This document shows, one piece after another, positions 1 to 11,069 of a stretch of DNA of 64,000 bases. The notes under the pieces were generated by a model. That model was not told the origin of the DNA. It saw only the letters and a program-made list of their open reading frames with translations, and ran no database searches. The position numbers and the translations under genes were made by a program. The stretch lies in NCBI GenBank assembly GCA_047495785.1, contig JBLDXI010000042.1, forward strand, positions 248,001-312,000. Reading direction: 5' to 3'. Numbering within the stretch: the stretch's first letter is position 1; the number at the start of each line of letters is the position of its first letter. The DNA is from Lepidodermella squamata (Eukaryota; Gastrotricha).

Positions 1-867
1 AGCATCGCTTGTCTTTTTAGGAGCCAATCCACTCGTCATCGAACCTACCAATTGCTTCTTAGCCCTTCTGATACAATCGTAGATTTTGTAGTAGTTCATA
101 GCGAGGAATGAAGCTGGAATGTAAACGGCAGCTGCGTAGTACATCATGATGATGAAGCCCGAGTCCAAATTGCCGACCAAACGGAAGTGATACGGCGCGC
201 AGACCCAAGCAACCCTGCCATCAGGGAACGACAGTAATTCCCGCCGCCATGTCGCATGAGGCCACAAACCGATGAAGACAGGGAGGATAATGCAAGCTAC
301 AACCATCCCAGCGACCACCCCAAGCAGTTTCTTTGTATTAGCTCGGTAATTGGGGCTGTTTGATAGGATGCAAAGCCGGCGTTCGTAGGAAATCAACATC
401 TTCGTGAATGTTCCGAACGCCCCGGTTGCGTAGAGCAGCCAATAGACGCCCTCACAGGTTCGGTCACCCAGGTCCCAGGATCCTGTATTAAGGGTCATCA
501 ATAGCCCTACAGTCTGATCACATGCGAAGAGAATGTTTCGAACGCCATCAATTGTGACCAGCATTAGAAGCTCGCGCTTCACCCCGCGTTTGAAGTAAAT
601 GTAACAGCTCATTGCAGTAGTGAAAATCACAATTATTGATGTAAAGAGGTTCAGCAGAACCCAAGGTAGACGGCTTTCGAAGGTTTCGAGGTAGAAGTTG
701 TGGTACCAGCTGATGAACTGCGGCCGGGGTCCGTTGTAGCCAGCATCGGGCAAGTAAATGCTTATCCAACCATTTTCCAAAAATTCCACTGGCCTTGCAG
801 TTTGATTCAATGCAGCGCGAATCTGCATGGATGTAAAGTTAAAAGTAGAGTTCTGAGTTGAATTCAT
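1..867 (-). CDS. 7TM receptor, N-terminal part (runs off the window)
   Basis: Seen: an open frame of 289 codons from an ATG at 867 to the window edge. It encodes an N-glycosylation-rich extracellular N-terminus, TM1 to TM5 and the start of the third intracellular loop. The end of TM3 reads YERRLC, in the place of the usual D/E-R-Y. It aligns without any net indel to the intact paralogue at 11070-12275 (867 nt in both to the same point), and the upstream DNA is also similar, so this is a recent tandem duplicate. No intron is seen. TM6 and TM7 lie outside the window. Inferred: an orphan plasma-membrane receptor; the ligand is unknown. The subfamily could not be assigned because the motifs differ from typical rhodopsin-like receptors. 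Confidence 0.8.
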   Translation of the reverse strand, partial: MNSTQNSTFNFTSMQIRAALNQTARPVEFLENGWISIYLPDAGYNGPRPQFISWYHNFYLETFESRLPWVLLNLFTSIIVIFTTAMSCYIYFKRGVKRELLMLVTIDGVRNILFACDQTVGLLMTLNTGSWDLGDRTCEGVYWLLYATGAFGTFTKMLISYERRLCILSNSPNYRANTKKLLGVVAGMVVACIILPVFIGLWPHATWRRELLSFPDGRVAWVCAPYHFRLVGNLDSGFIIMMYYAAAVYIPASFLAMNYYKIYDCIRRAKKQLVGSMTSGLAPKKTSDA

Positions 868-2271
868 TGCGGGAAATAAAAAAACCGGGAATTGAAATGA
901 TCGTCAACTTTCGAGACCTAACAAGGCAGTAAAGCTTATCTGATGCTACGCAAGTGCGTCTAGAGCACTGATCTACTCGAGCTGCGAAAATCCAATTTTT
1001 TTATTAGCCATCTCACCCTAAGATCAGTTTAGCATTGATTTTACGAGAAAGTCTTAATCTTACAGAAATTGTCGTAGCAAAAAAGAGGGAACTTACTTTT
1101 GGCGTAACCAAATTTGACTGTAACGAAACCAAATTTTGGAATCTTCAACGGGCATAAAGCCCATTTTCGAAGCTTTTAGGAATGTCGGCATTTGAGTACC
1201 GAAGTAAACATGATAAGAGTGTGCAACCACATACACGAACAACTCACTTATTATACACGGTCATAACCGGATTTTACAGCTTTGAAAATCGCTTTGAAGT
1301 CGTCCTCGATCTGGAAAAATCCGTCGAAGAGAGTCAAGGATTCAGATTCACGGTGAAAACTTGAACTCCTCTGAAAAATTAACTAGTGGCTGGGGGGAAT
1401 CGGGGGATTTCTACTGTTTTATGACCTATTGTCGATCCTATTATTATTAGACAGAACCCATGGGCATCGATCGTGCGTAGGTCCAAATTTTACCATACGA
1501 TCTACGTACTTATATGGTAAAAGGTGCGATAAGGTCGAGCTCATACAATCTACCCCAGTGTTAAATTGAGATAAAGCCAGGGTCTACTTTTTTAAGACTG
1601 GGCAATGATGTCGTTTGCCAGGCGTGCCTTTCTTCTTGTGGCGAATTCAACGCCGCAATGTGGCAACGCCGTTCGCTAAGTGCTGTCGTTGCGTGAGGAT
1701 GTGTAGACATAGACAACACTGTAACAGATAGGACACCAACGATCTTTCCATAGTGAATTTATTCGAGCTGAATTTGCAAAGAGTGCGGCACGCGATTAAT
1801 TTCAAAGATAATAAAAAAAAAAGCCACAGGTACCACTTTCGAAAATTTCGGGTTTCTGCTCATCAATACTAGAAGCAGCCCTCTTTTCAATGATACCAGG
1901 TACACCTGGTAGTCCCTTATGGATAATTTTCTAAAATTCGCTAAAAAGTGCTATATTCGGTGTTTTTGGCCAAAATTGTCATTCTTCTGCCACGGTTGGC
2001 TCTTTCGGAAAAATTGTGAAACATTTGAAAACGACTTCTTTAAAAGTGAAAATAAATTACAAGAAACGGTGCGCGAAACCCGGCGTTTTAGGTTTAGAGA
2101 TGAAGATCGAGGTCTTGTTGTCGCTGCAAAAAATTGATCTTTGCGTAAACGTGCTTTTTGTGAATGAGATTTTTTGCTGATCGCTGCTAATGAAGATATT
2201 TTATGACCTCCGCACCTCATTAAAAATAAAACGAAAATCAGCCGTTTTATTCGAGCCCCGGCGTCCTAGTA
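868..2271. other. Non-coding stretch; duplicated upstream region at its left end
   Basis: Bases 868-1020 resemble 12276-12430, the region upstream of the paralogous receptor. Both contain an AGATAAG (GATA-type) site on the minus strand and a conserved GCTACGCAAG stretch. From 1020 to 2271 I see only short, unconvincing reading frames and AT-rich sequence. Confidence 0.5.
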
Positions 2272-2415
2272 CGTCTCATGCGGATAGCGGGTAGGGCAGT
2301 CGTTGCTCGATCGATGTGGCGCTCAGGTCGCGGAACCAGCCGATGAAGTACGGCCATTGAGCCATTGAAACCACGGTCCGGCAAATCAGCCGGAATCCTC
2401 GAGCTCGTGAGTGGC
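2272..2415 (-). pseudogene. Relic of a 7TM receptor N-terminus
   Basis: On the minus strand this fragment translates to a block like the extracellular N-terminus of the receptor at 2655-5047 (GFNGS, then WPYFIGWFRDLS and SIEQRLPY), but the two halves are in different frames. Nothing receptor-like follows. It appears to be a short decayed copy of the first exon of that family. Confidence 0.6.
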
Positions 2416-2654
2416 ATTTGAGCGAGTGAAAAATACCGGCCAGTGTTTTCAGTCGACTTCTATTGCTGCGGATGATGTTTGTATCTCACCGCTTTTCTTG
2501 TCGCTTCTCAAATCGTATCTTTCACGACTCCGCTATAATTTCCAGATGAACATCACTCGTACCGCGGGGATTTTCTTATTTTTGTTTAATTAAAAGTTCG
2601 CTTTTCAAGTCATAAAAGTCTACAAGTCAACAAAAATGTTAGCGAAAACATTCG

Positions 2655-5047
2655 TTACTTTCGTCTAATCCGAATGACTTTGACCGAATTCAAAGTCGTT
2701 GCGTTTAGCCGATCATTTGCGCCACCCATTGTTTTCATTGTTTTAGTCGCACCTGGTGGCGTTGCAATGGCTACGCGGTTCGACGGTTTTAGCGTGCGAA
2801 CTATAGCTGAAGCTGCGATCTCGAACAAGATAACCGCGTGGCTGTACTTGGTCAAGTCGCCTGTCGCAAATCGAGGCCCAATCTCAGCGTAGCCCAGCTG
2901 CAAAGCAATGTGAACAGCCATCGGCAGTTGGCACACGTTGTACACGAGAACAGCAGCGACGGATTGTTTGGCGAAGAATAACTCGCGCTGGTACCACTGC
3001 GCCTCCCGATCGGTACCTTGCAGCTTTGAACGCCAGCCCAAACGAACGGAACGAATTTGAGAAAATATTTTCCTTCAATCAAACATACATAGACTGCTAT
3101 AAGGATCGCAAAACTGTTTAGGAAGGTACTTACCAATAGTTGAAAGCTAAACCAAAAGTTGTTGCTTGGATGATGATGCAGAAAACAACGAGTACCAGGA
3201 CGAGAACGTCCGAGGAACCGACGAAGCGATGCGGGAACACGCCGCACAGGTCGATGGCTGTGTTGTTGTTGACGCCATCGACCACCAGCCGCTAGTGGGC
3301 CATTATCGGTAACGGAGCAAACGTAAATATTACATTAGCGACTGCGCAAATGACGAACGAACAGGCGGCGAGAATCATCAGCTAAAACAAATTCAAATTA
3401 TAATTTAAAAACAATTCTCGTTAACGACAGCCGCTTTTATACCAAATTCGAGGCTAGCGTGTGCGTCGTTAATTAAGCCAGTGGTTCTCAAACTATTTTC
3501 GCTCCCGGCTCCCGGTCAAAAATGGCGGCCGGCTCGCGACCTTTCCGGCCGCATTGCCACTTGAACCCTCTACCGGCCGCTTGTAATAATAAAATAGGAC
3601 CTTCCCGGCCGCACGCCACTATAATCGAGAATTGAAGTTTTCGAGTGCGCTTTTAAGCGGATTGTTTATTAAATTAGGGTTTGAGCAGTGGTTCTTCACT
3701 GAATGTTTACGCGACCCCTGATTGGTCATTCAAATGAAGTCGCTACCCATCACTCTCAAAAATTCGAAAAGTGAAAGATATGTTGTGTAACATTTTGGCC
3801 AATAAATATTTGGCCTCCAAACTCCAAACTCTTAACCCGTGAATTACTTAACCTTTGCGAGCGAAGCGAGCTTTAGCTGACGATATTTTTCCAGAATTCC
3901 TTCTGAAAATGGGCTAAAAATGCGTTGAAAGGGGATTTGAGTGTTTCTCGCCGCAAGCTAGGCTAGGCCGTAAGCGATTCGTGCAGTAGACATTTCGAAG
4001 GGGAATCTAGAGCTGCGCAATTGCCTTGCAGGCTGTTCGTGAACAAGTTGGTAATTGCGTCTGGGGCTTCTCCTTATATTGACAGATTTCAAAGTGAATC
4101 AGCGAGCGAAGCGAGAAACGTTTAAGAAAATTATGGCTATTTATCTTTTGGATACGTCGAATTTTGCTGGAAACTGGAAATGAGCACAAATTATGTGAAA
4201 CCCTGGACTATTTCCCTCGAAAGAGCCGTCCGGCCGCACGCAATGCAAGAGATAGGCGGACCTCTGCCGGCCGCCAAAATGGGCCTCGCCGGCCGCATGC
4301 GCCCGGAAAAACGGGGTTTGAGAACCACTGAATTAAGCTATTTTTTTGTTCCGCTGCTATGGGAACAAAACAAAACATGACCAACTATTCCTCCGGAGAG
4401 CATAAATGCTGTTTAAACAGCCCTTTTTAGCCATTTTTAGCGATTAATTCGAGGATGTGGCATTATTAGCGACATAATGAGCGAGGAAATATCCTAAGAA
4501 GATCGCTATTTGCAAATTTTACTTTAGCCGAGGTGGGTCGATACATGCTTGACGATGTGACGCACAGCCGCCGTTCGTAGCTGATGAGAAAGTAGACAAA
4601 ATTGCCAAAAGACCCCACCGAACTCGTAATCCAGTACAAGAGCGAACAAGCGACCGGGCCGGCTTCCCAGTAGCCAGTTGGCAAAGGGATCAGCATGCCG
4701 ACGCAACTATTCAGGGCGTAGATGATGTTGCGAACGGTAAGCATGCAGCACAACAAGATGAAACTGCTGTTGACGCCGCGTTTGTAGTAGACCACCAAGT
4801 TAGCGATGCTGGCTGCTATCGCTAAGACAGCTGTTATGACAATGGTCAGTGTATACGGCAGTCGATCTTCGATTGAAGGTCGGCTCAGGTCGTGGAAAAA
4901 GCCGATGAAGTACGGCCGCGAGCCATTGAAGCCGCGGTCTTCGATGTCAGCCGAGATCCAAGCCCCGCCTCGCAGCAAATCTGCTGCTGCTGCTGCTAGC
5001 TTCGATTGAGCTGCTGCCGCTGCCCGATAAAGAATGCTGTCGTTCAT
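2655..5047 (-). pseudogene. Three-exon 7TM receptor with one in-frame stop
   Basis: Seen: exon 1 5047-4523 (N-terminus, TM1-TM3, YERRLC), exon 2 3381-3134 (TM4-TM5), exon 3 3072-2655 (third loop, TM6-TM7, tail). The introns are 1141 nt and 61 nt with GT..AG ends, and the joined phases give 397 codons including stop. The joined protein aligns along its whole length with the intronless paralogue at 11070-12275 (for example FNYWKIF against MNYYKIY across intron 2). Exon 2 contains an in-frame TAG at 3294-3292 in the extracellular loop before the conserved Cys, so this allele is probably dead unless the base is an error. Intron 1 holds a hAT-type MITE. Inferred: once an orphan membrane receptor. 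Confidence 0.75.
3479..4330. mobile_element. Non-autonomous hAT-type element (852 bp)
   Basis: The ends are inverted repeats CAGTGGTTCTCAAAC / GTTTGAGAACCACTG, typical of hAT elements. An exact 8-bp target duplication AATTAAGC flanks it at 3471-3478 and 4331-4338. There is no transposase frame. The interior has CCGGCCGC-rich blocks and GAGCGAAGCGAGC modules that recur elsewhere in the window. It sits in intron 1 of the receptor pseudogene. Confidence 0.93.
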
Positions 5048-5953
5048 CTGATGTCTTTCGGAAAATATTGTCTAGTGCTGAAATCCCAACAGCAGATCGG
5101 AGGCTTTCAACTGTCAATTCGTTCGACAGGCTACTTCCGCCGCCGCCGCGTGCTCGAATAACAGCACAGATATCCGCCCCAAGCAATCATATAGCTTGCG
5201 AATATACACGATACAGCCCAATATTCCGGAAAAAATTAAAACGTTGCTGTTTGGGCGTCACATTTCGGCTTGCTCGATTAGAGGGAAACGAGTGGGAAAA
5301 TTGAAGTTGACAGCTTTAGCTGTAAGATGATTCATTTGGACCTTGAGTAATGCTTTCGTCCGACTTCGTCCTCATTCATGCACGGCAAATATTAAGAAAA
5401 AACAGCGATTTATCGAGGTTGTCCAGGATTGCGAGCCTGAAAGCTGCCGCATTCCGTCCCGTTGGTTAGTTGAAAGGTTGGTGCTTCGTTATTTAAGCTC
5501 ATGTTATCTGCTAATTTTAGTTATCGATTGATTAAATACTGGCCAATATTTGTGAGCTATCGAGTCTTCAGCGCTGATATTTCACTTTGTCATACCTGAT
5601 GGCAGAATTGAAAGCAGGATTTGGAGTTTTCCGCTGACTATCGAGTCGCCATGATAGCGAAATGAAAAATTAAGACTGAATTTTTTGTTCGAAAACATTG
5701 TTCGGGACTTTTATTAAAATTTACACAAATACTGGCAAGATTTTAAACCGGAGACGAATGTCAATGATCTGAAAAATGCAAAGCAGAACGACATGTAGAG
5801 AAAATATTTAAACAATAAACATTAACACTTTTCATTAATGCTATTGCTTACTTCACACCAGGTCATACGTTGGTTCGATGGACCATTTTTATGAATGATA
5901 GTGATATAAAAAAAATCAAGAGAAGATCTCTATTTTCATGGTTCCTTGTATTT
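5048..5953. other. Intergenic stretch without a recognisable gene
   Basis: This lies between the receptor start at 5047 and the 3' end of the LU gene. Small reading frames are present but show no recognisable domain. No clear repeat was seen. Confidence 0.4.
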
Positions 5954-6273
5954 TCAAATTCCGAATTGAATAGACAAATTCAGAAGAGCTGCTGCAATTA
6001 ATGACCCTGAGACGTGGGGCGAAGAAGATGTTGCAGCTCGATCTGACGTAGGTGATGGTGCAGCAGATGCTTTCACAGAAGTTGTCGTTGCCGTTGTAGT
6101 TGCCGTTGTAGTGCATTATGTTTCCGATTTTCCGGGTCAAAGTCCATCGTCATCAAGAGATGAAAGCAGCAGAAAAAAACATGGCTGCGTGGTGACTTGG
6201 TCACTTGTCTGATTCGACGCCTGTTATTGTTAAATAAAAAATCTTTTGCTCCTTTGTATAAATTTTCCGATAC

Positions 6274-7016
6274 ATGTCCGAAAAGAAACATCCTCAACAC
6301 AAACCCGGTCCCTCCGACCTCGGCGATACCGCTAGTAGGCGCAACTCTGAGCATGCGAACATCGCTTCTCAGCAGCAAAGCGCAAGGAGCTTGGCTGTTG
6401 AAAAGAACCGGCACAATTCCGCGCCAGTTGTAACACAAGATATACAAGAAGAGCCTGTGACTCCCGAGGACACAGCGATGGCATCGGCATCGTCATCAGC
6501 TGCATCTTCTAAGTCTACGAATGCTGGAAGAGCTGCGCTGAGAAAAAATCGGCAACATTCCCTAGAAGTGATTGATAATGGCAACATTGATCAGCCGAAT
6601 TTCGAGCCATCTCTGATTGACCGTATTGAGGCGACTGCGAACGAATATAAGAAGTGTAAGCTTTGTTTAATTCCATCCGACTTATTTAATATTTCTGAAA
6701 TTCAGATCACGCTCATCGTGAAAAAGTACCGTGGATATTCGATGAAGAAAACCATTTGCGCCATGCCTTCACCTCGCTGGTTAGGATGAAGAGGATCGAA
6801 GGCTGCACAGCAACAGCGCTGAAATTTTACCTTCGCGAGAACGAGCCGGGATTGTCGAGTAGTCTAGGGCGCACCGAAACAGCCATTGCTAAGCACATCA
6901 GGGTAATCGACGAAAAATTCAAGGCTGGAAAATTTGCTTTCAAATTCTATCGCGAAGATGGCTATGAACTTGTATATGACAGCGAGAGAATGCGTTACAA
7001 AGTCAACAAATTCTGA
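6274..7016 (+). CDS. SANT/Myb-like DNA-binding accessory protein of the transposon
   Basis: Seen: exon 1 6274-6655, a 50-nt intron (GTAAGC..TTCAG, 6656-6705), exon 2 6706-7016; together 231 codons, 230 aa. The N-terminal half (about 1-120) is low-complexity and Ser/Ala/Gln-rich. The C-terminal half has the pattern VPWIFDEENHLRHAF ... LGRTETAIAKHI, like the spacing of SANT/Myb-type helices (tryptophan, acidic helix, GRT-x4-I-x-K). An AATAAA lies just after the stop. It is convergent with the transposase inside the same terminal repeats. Several transposon superfamilies (such as PIF/Harbinger) carry a second, Myb-like protein that helps the transposase bind DNA. That role is inferred here; the domain match is moderate. 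Confidence 0.7.
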
Positions 7017-7130
7017 ATACTTCAGACTGAAGACGAGCATCCAATAAAGAAACAATAAAAGTGATTGATGACATTTCTCTTTTCTCTTTATTTATCTTTA
7101 ATTGGAATTGAAATGATAAGCGCACATTTA

Positions 7131-9007
7131 TCAAAAGAACAAGCTTTCCCGAATATTTACGAGGCCCAGGATTTGTCGCGGAATGGCTGAAGCATTAGTA
7201 GTATTATTCGCAATATCAGAACGCTGCTGTTTCAACATGATTTCTATCGATTCTGTCGACAAGGCGTAAAGATCGATACCTTGATCAAGATATTCGTACA
7301 CGTGCCTGGCAAGAAGATGCGCGTAGGAGGTGACTGGCCCAACAGTTCTTTGCCATGTAGATTCGAAGTTGTAAAGCATCAGTTTTCCTGCTCCAGATCT
7401 CGCCTTTCGCACATCGTCGAAAACCAGTTGCGCCGCGATGAAAAGCCTTCGAACACCGGCTAGCTTTTTCAAAAATCGGTTCTCAGGTTTAGACGAATCG
7501 CGAATGCGGTACATTTTACGAATTTGGCCACGCCAGTCGTCAGGCACAAAAAAAGCTTTCATCAACGGCTCTTGGGCAAGTCTGGTTGAGAAAGCCTTGA
7601 AAGCCTGAAAATTCAATATTTTCAACAGGTATTTCCTCAAGCTCAGAGCTCACCTTGGCAAATCCGTGATGATTGGTATTTTTTATTGTGACGCAAACCT
7701 TGGATCGAACGGTTCTCACATCAACAGTAATATTCGAGGCTTTCACTGACTGTTCAATAAAGCTTTTCAACTGGCGGATTGGGCCTTTCATCTTGAAGTC
7801 ATTCAAATTTTCGAACATCTAATCAGCAAAGTTAATAATAAATTTTATCGTCACAAGTATTCACAAACCGCTTGAAACAGTTTCCTACCAATGTTGATCT
7901 GCATGTGCAAAAAGTCGGGAATAATTATCAACTTTGGGGGGCTCAAATTAATCATTGGTTTGAAGTCTTTGGACCATCCAACTTTCCCTTTCTGATCTGG
8001 CGTGTAAAGATCAAATCGACGTTTTTTCGTTTCTCCAGTAGCGAACTCTGGAATTTTTCGAATGTCCTGAGTGCAAATAACGCAACGACAATGGCTGTTT
8101 TGATGACCACAACCTAACAATTTAACAAGAGCGGGATAGTCCGCGCAAATTATCAACCGAAACAGGTAAGCCGTATTTTTTTCCATCTCGATACCATTTC
8201 TTACGAGATTAACCAGTTCATCGACAGTGGGTTGTAGGTAATTGCGGAAATTTTCACTGGATTCCTTTCCTTTGAAGACTGCCAATTGGTACTCACCATC
8301 GCTGCCCAATTTTCGCTTTCTAGATGGCAAGCAAATATTGGCAGAGATATAACCTTCCGCCATGCTGGTTCTACCACCCATTCCGTCTATTTGAAGTCTG
8401 ATGTCATTGACGCCATTCGAGTTCACCAGGCCTTTTTCGATCCATCCCTTTGCAATTGAGAAAGCTGATCGAAAGGCTACAGCACCGTTATTTAGCTCAG
8501 TTATGTGATGCAAGGCCGATAATTCATTACGCTGCTGGAAGAAGGCTTTTCTCGGAACATCACCAAAGCCGAGCAAGGCTTTCATACCCAACACCTGCCT
8601 GACGTTTAGATTAAATTCCATACCGATTTTCACGAGGCTAAACATGTTTCCTTTAAATTTCAAATAATTGATAAATCGGCGTTCTACCTTCTAGCCCTGT
8701 TCCGTTTTTCCTCAGCTTTGTTGTGATTCTGCTGCAAAAATGGAAACACAATATCAACTGTGCCTATCGACTCATATTCGATTTGCAAACGCGCATTTTT
8801 TATCACTGCGCCATCCATCACACAGCTGAATGGCCAGGTGTGTGGAAGTAGTTCCAGAACTAAACGCTGAGCCAGCTCCGCTCGATTTCTCGCGTGTTTC
8901 TTCGTGAGGCTCGAAACAGGGCCTTTTATACGAGAAATTCTCGCTCTGCAGGTGTAGACTAAATCATCTTGATTAACGCCTTGATCACCTGAATAACGCG
9001 CAGGCAT
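7131..9007 (-). CDS. DDE transposase, RAG1/Transib/CMC-like
   Basis: Seen: four exons (9007-8688, 8637-7869, 7818-7654, 7604-7131) with introns of 50, 50 and 49 nt, all GT..AG, giving 575 aa with no stop. Motif order matches the RAG1 core: IDGMGG (first Asp), ICADYPALV (second Asp) followed at once by CVIC, then PDFLHMQINIG, and in the last exon HLLARHV (H-x4-H) followed by STESIE (candidate Glu) and a K/R-rich helix. RAG1 has DGMGD, YDEKLV, CTLC, IDALHCDIG, HKTLAHV and SEGNE in the same order. Known: this D-D-E plus C2..H2 zinc layout is shared by RAG1/Transib and, more loosely, by CMC and hAT transposases. Inferred: cut-and-paste transposase for the surrounding element. The start at 9007 is the first Met downstream of the repeat; the frame is also open further upstream. 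Confidence 0.85.
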
Positions 9008-10030
9008 ATTGGATCGTTTAATAAACCTATAAATCGTAAACCGATAAAACACCTCAGCTATTGTATACAACTGCGATCGAGAGAATAACGCTTTCCCTAG
9101 AAATCGGCCAACGAACGGAATTACTACTCTACTATAAATGAATGGGATTAACACTTTTTTGGCACAAATTAATGATTGCGACTCAGCCGCCAGGCGACCA
9201 AGCGACCAAGTCACCAAGTCACCAGCTGCAATTTTTTGCTGGATGACGATGGACTTTGACCCGGAAAATCGGAAACATAATGTGGTGGTTGTAGTTCCGC
9301 AATCTACCTTGTTTGCAAGTGCCAAGTCCATTCGCGCGTCATTGCACAAATTACCGCAGCACGTGAAAGTAGTTTGTGACATATAGCCACGGCTGTCTGC
9401 CCGCTTCGCAATATTCGTCCCACAGGTAATATTGCCCAGCGTGCTACAACCCCACACGTAAGTTGAGGCAGGTCCCCTTGAGGTTACGCTGAAATTCGCA
9501 GAAACATCGCCGTAGGCCTTGATGCAAAGCTGTGTCTTTGTACAGTCGACATTAATCGTGTTGTCGGACGGCAAATTTGGCGACATCGAGTCGCCAGTTG
9601 ATACGTAACTCTTACATTGATGCGTGAACACCGGTCGGTCGTTGCAGCGCTGGTCCATCTGCGCGTCGTTGCAGTTATACCCACAGCAGAAGCATGTTCG
9701 CGAGTAGGCCCTTACAACAGTGCCAGCTTCGTTAGTTGCAACTGAGGTTTCGTAAATTCCGTCACAATCTGGCGCGTTTGGCAAGATGCTGACGTCAGTT
9801 GCGTTCCAAACGTAGGAAATCGTTGATATTCTCAACCCGAACGATCCTTGAATATCGACTTGAGCGAAGTTCTTCGAACACAGGAAACCAGTTGACGGGA
9901 AAGTGGCGGAAGAAGAGTCATAAGACAGGCTCGAAGTTCTTGACAGTCCTGTATAGCATTGCAATGCATCTGCAGCAGGAATAATAGCTAGGATTGCAGA
10001 AGCGATGAAACACATTTTAGAAGTATTCAT

Positions 10031-11069
10031 TTTTTCAAAATATAGGTATTGTATACAATGGAGAAAACCTGACACGAATATCTGTAAATAATGATTTTGT
10101 AGGAATGAATGATCCAAGACAAATGAAAGGCTATGTTCAATAGGATATCTCCTAATGAATAGGTTGGATGATCCATTGAGAGGCAACTCATAGTACTAGC
10201 AAACCAAGTCTCCGAAAACTGCCCACTGCTGACAGCTCATCTTGGCACTGAATCAAGTTTACACAGCAGTTTCCTAAGAATAAGAAGCAATCCAATGTAC
10301 CGTATTTTACAAATTATTAGGCGCGGGGCCCAAATATAGGGCAGAATCGGAATAAAGGGCAGAGGGCAATGGTAATTTGAAATGAATAAGCAAGGTATCA
10401 GGATGAAATTAGAAACTGCTTTAATTCGGACTTTCTTTGATAAAGGCCAGAACCGTATTAATAGGCAGAGCCTTGTATGTAGTGGTTTACATGAGCGCCT
10501 GCTGGTTAAGTGGTTAGAGTTTGATAGATTGCGATTTTTCGTCAGCAAGTGCACTAATCGTCCCTTATCCACCTTAATCGACTTGAGCAAACACTAAAAG
10601 TAAAACCATGCTAGGAAATTAATTTGGTTCATTTTGGCCGCTCTGCTCGTTCTTCTCATTTTCGCTTGAGAAATTTGTCGAATTGGTCGCTCTAACGCCA
10701 TTGACGCAATGGCTATAAGGCTCTATATATAGCTCTCTAGAGAGACCTGTTTTAAAGCCACGCTCGTATAATCTGTCGTATAACTCCCAACATTATTATA
10801 ATATCCCTAAAGCCTGCATTTTTGTCGCTTGCTGGAATGTCGCACGCCAATGAATTAATAGATTGGTAGTAATAAAGTAGGTTAGAATGTTTGGACCTTT
10901 TTATTGCCGTGGTTTATTTTTTTAATTAACGTTACGTAGGCCGTGAGCAAAAGTTTGAAAATAGCTATTTAGCCAAAATTTTCACAAAAACTGTAACATC
11001 CTCACAATATGAACCTGAAATCGGTTCAAGGTTTCAGTCGTAATTTCTGGAAAATTGGGCCGGTCTATT
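10031..11069. other. Intergenic stretch, nothing firm
   Basis: It contains AT-rich sequence and a phrase near 10490-10520 that weakly resembles a tRNA D-arm, but no gene or repeat I can support. The left end is the upstream region of the LU gene. Confidence 0.4.

Larger units (their letters stand above)
6114..9282. mobile_element. Complete DNA transposon, 3169 bp, RAG1/Transib/CMC-like transposase
   Basis: The outer ends are perfect 41-bp inverted repeats (6114-6154 and 9242-9282) starting CATTATGTTTCCG. Flanks fit a 2-bp target duplication (TG on the plus strand, 6112-6113 and 9283-9284). Just inside the repeats both ends carry GTGACTTGGT-like units, tandem at the right end (GCGACCAAGCGACC, about 9190-9230), likely transposase-binding sites. 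It carries two convergent spliced genes, 6274-7016 (+) and 7131-9007 (-), both with uninterrupted frames, so it may be autonomous. The superfamily is not certain from sequence alone. Confidence 0.9.
5954..10030 (-). pseudogene. GPI-anchored two-module LU (Ly6/ET-like) protein, split by a transposon
   Basis: Seen: from the ATG at 10030 the minus strand encodes a signal peptide (MNTSKMCFIASAILA) and two cysteine-rich modules, each closing with a CC..xCND signature (CFCCGYNCND, FTCCGNLCND). A Thr-rich linker then breaks at 9283, where the transposon 6114-9282 begins. On the far side, 6111-5954 continues the same frame as a Thr/Ala/Ser-rich stalk ending in a hydrophobic tail and stop, a typical GPI-anchor signal. 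Removing the element and one CA duplication leaves an uninterrupted 302-codon frame. Family knowledge: LU/Ly6-type proteins are extracellular and often GPI-anchored; their roles vary. Inferred: a functional gene recently inactivated by insertion; an empty-site allele may exist. Confidence 0.8.

Noticed and set aside
1919-2220. Overlapping short frames on both strands
   Set aside because: Low-complexity Phe/Lys or Arg/Ser composition, no homology recognised, no splice context.
10382-10597. Plus-strand frame and tRNA-like phrase near 10490
   Set aside because: The D-arm-like phrase has no matching T-arm or acceptor stem; the frame has no recognisable domain.
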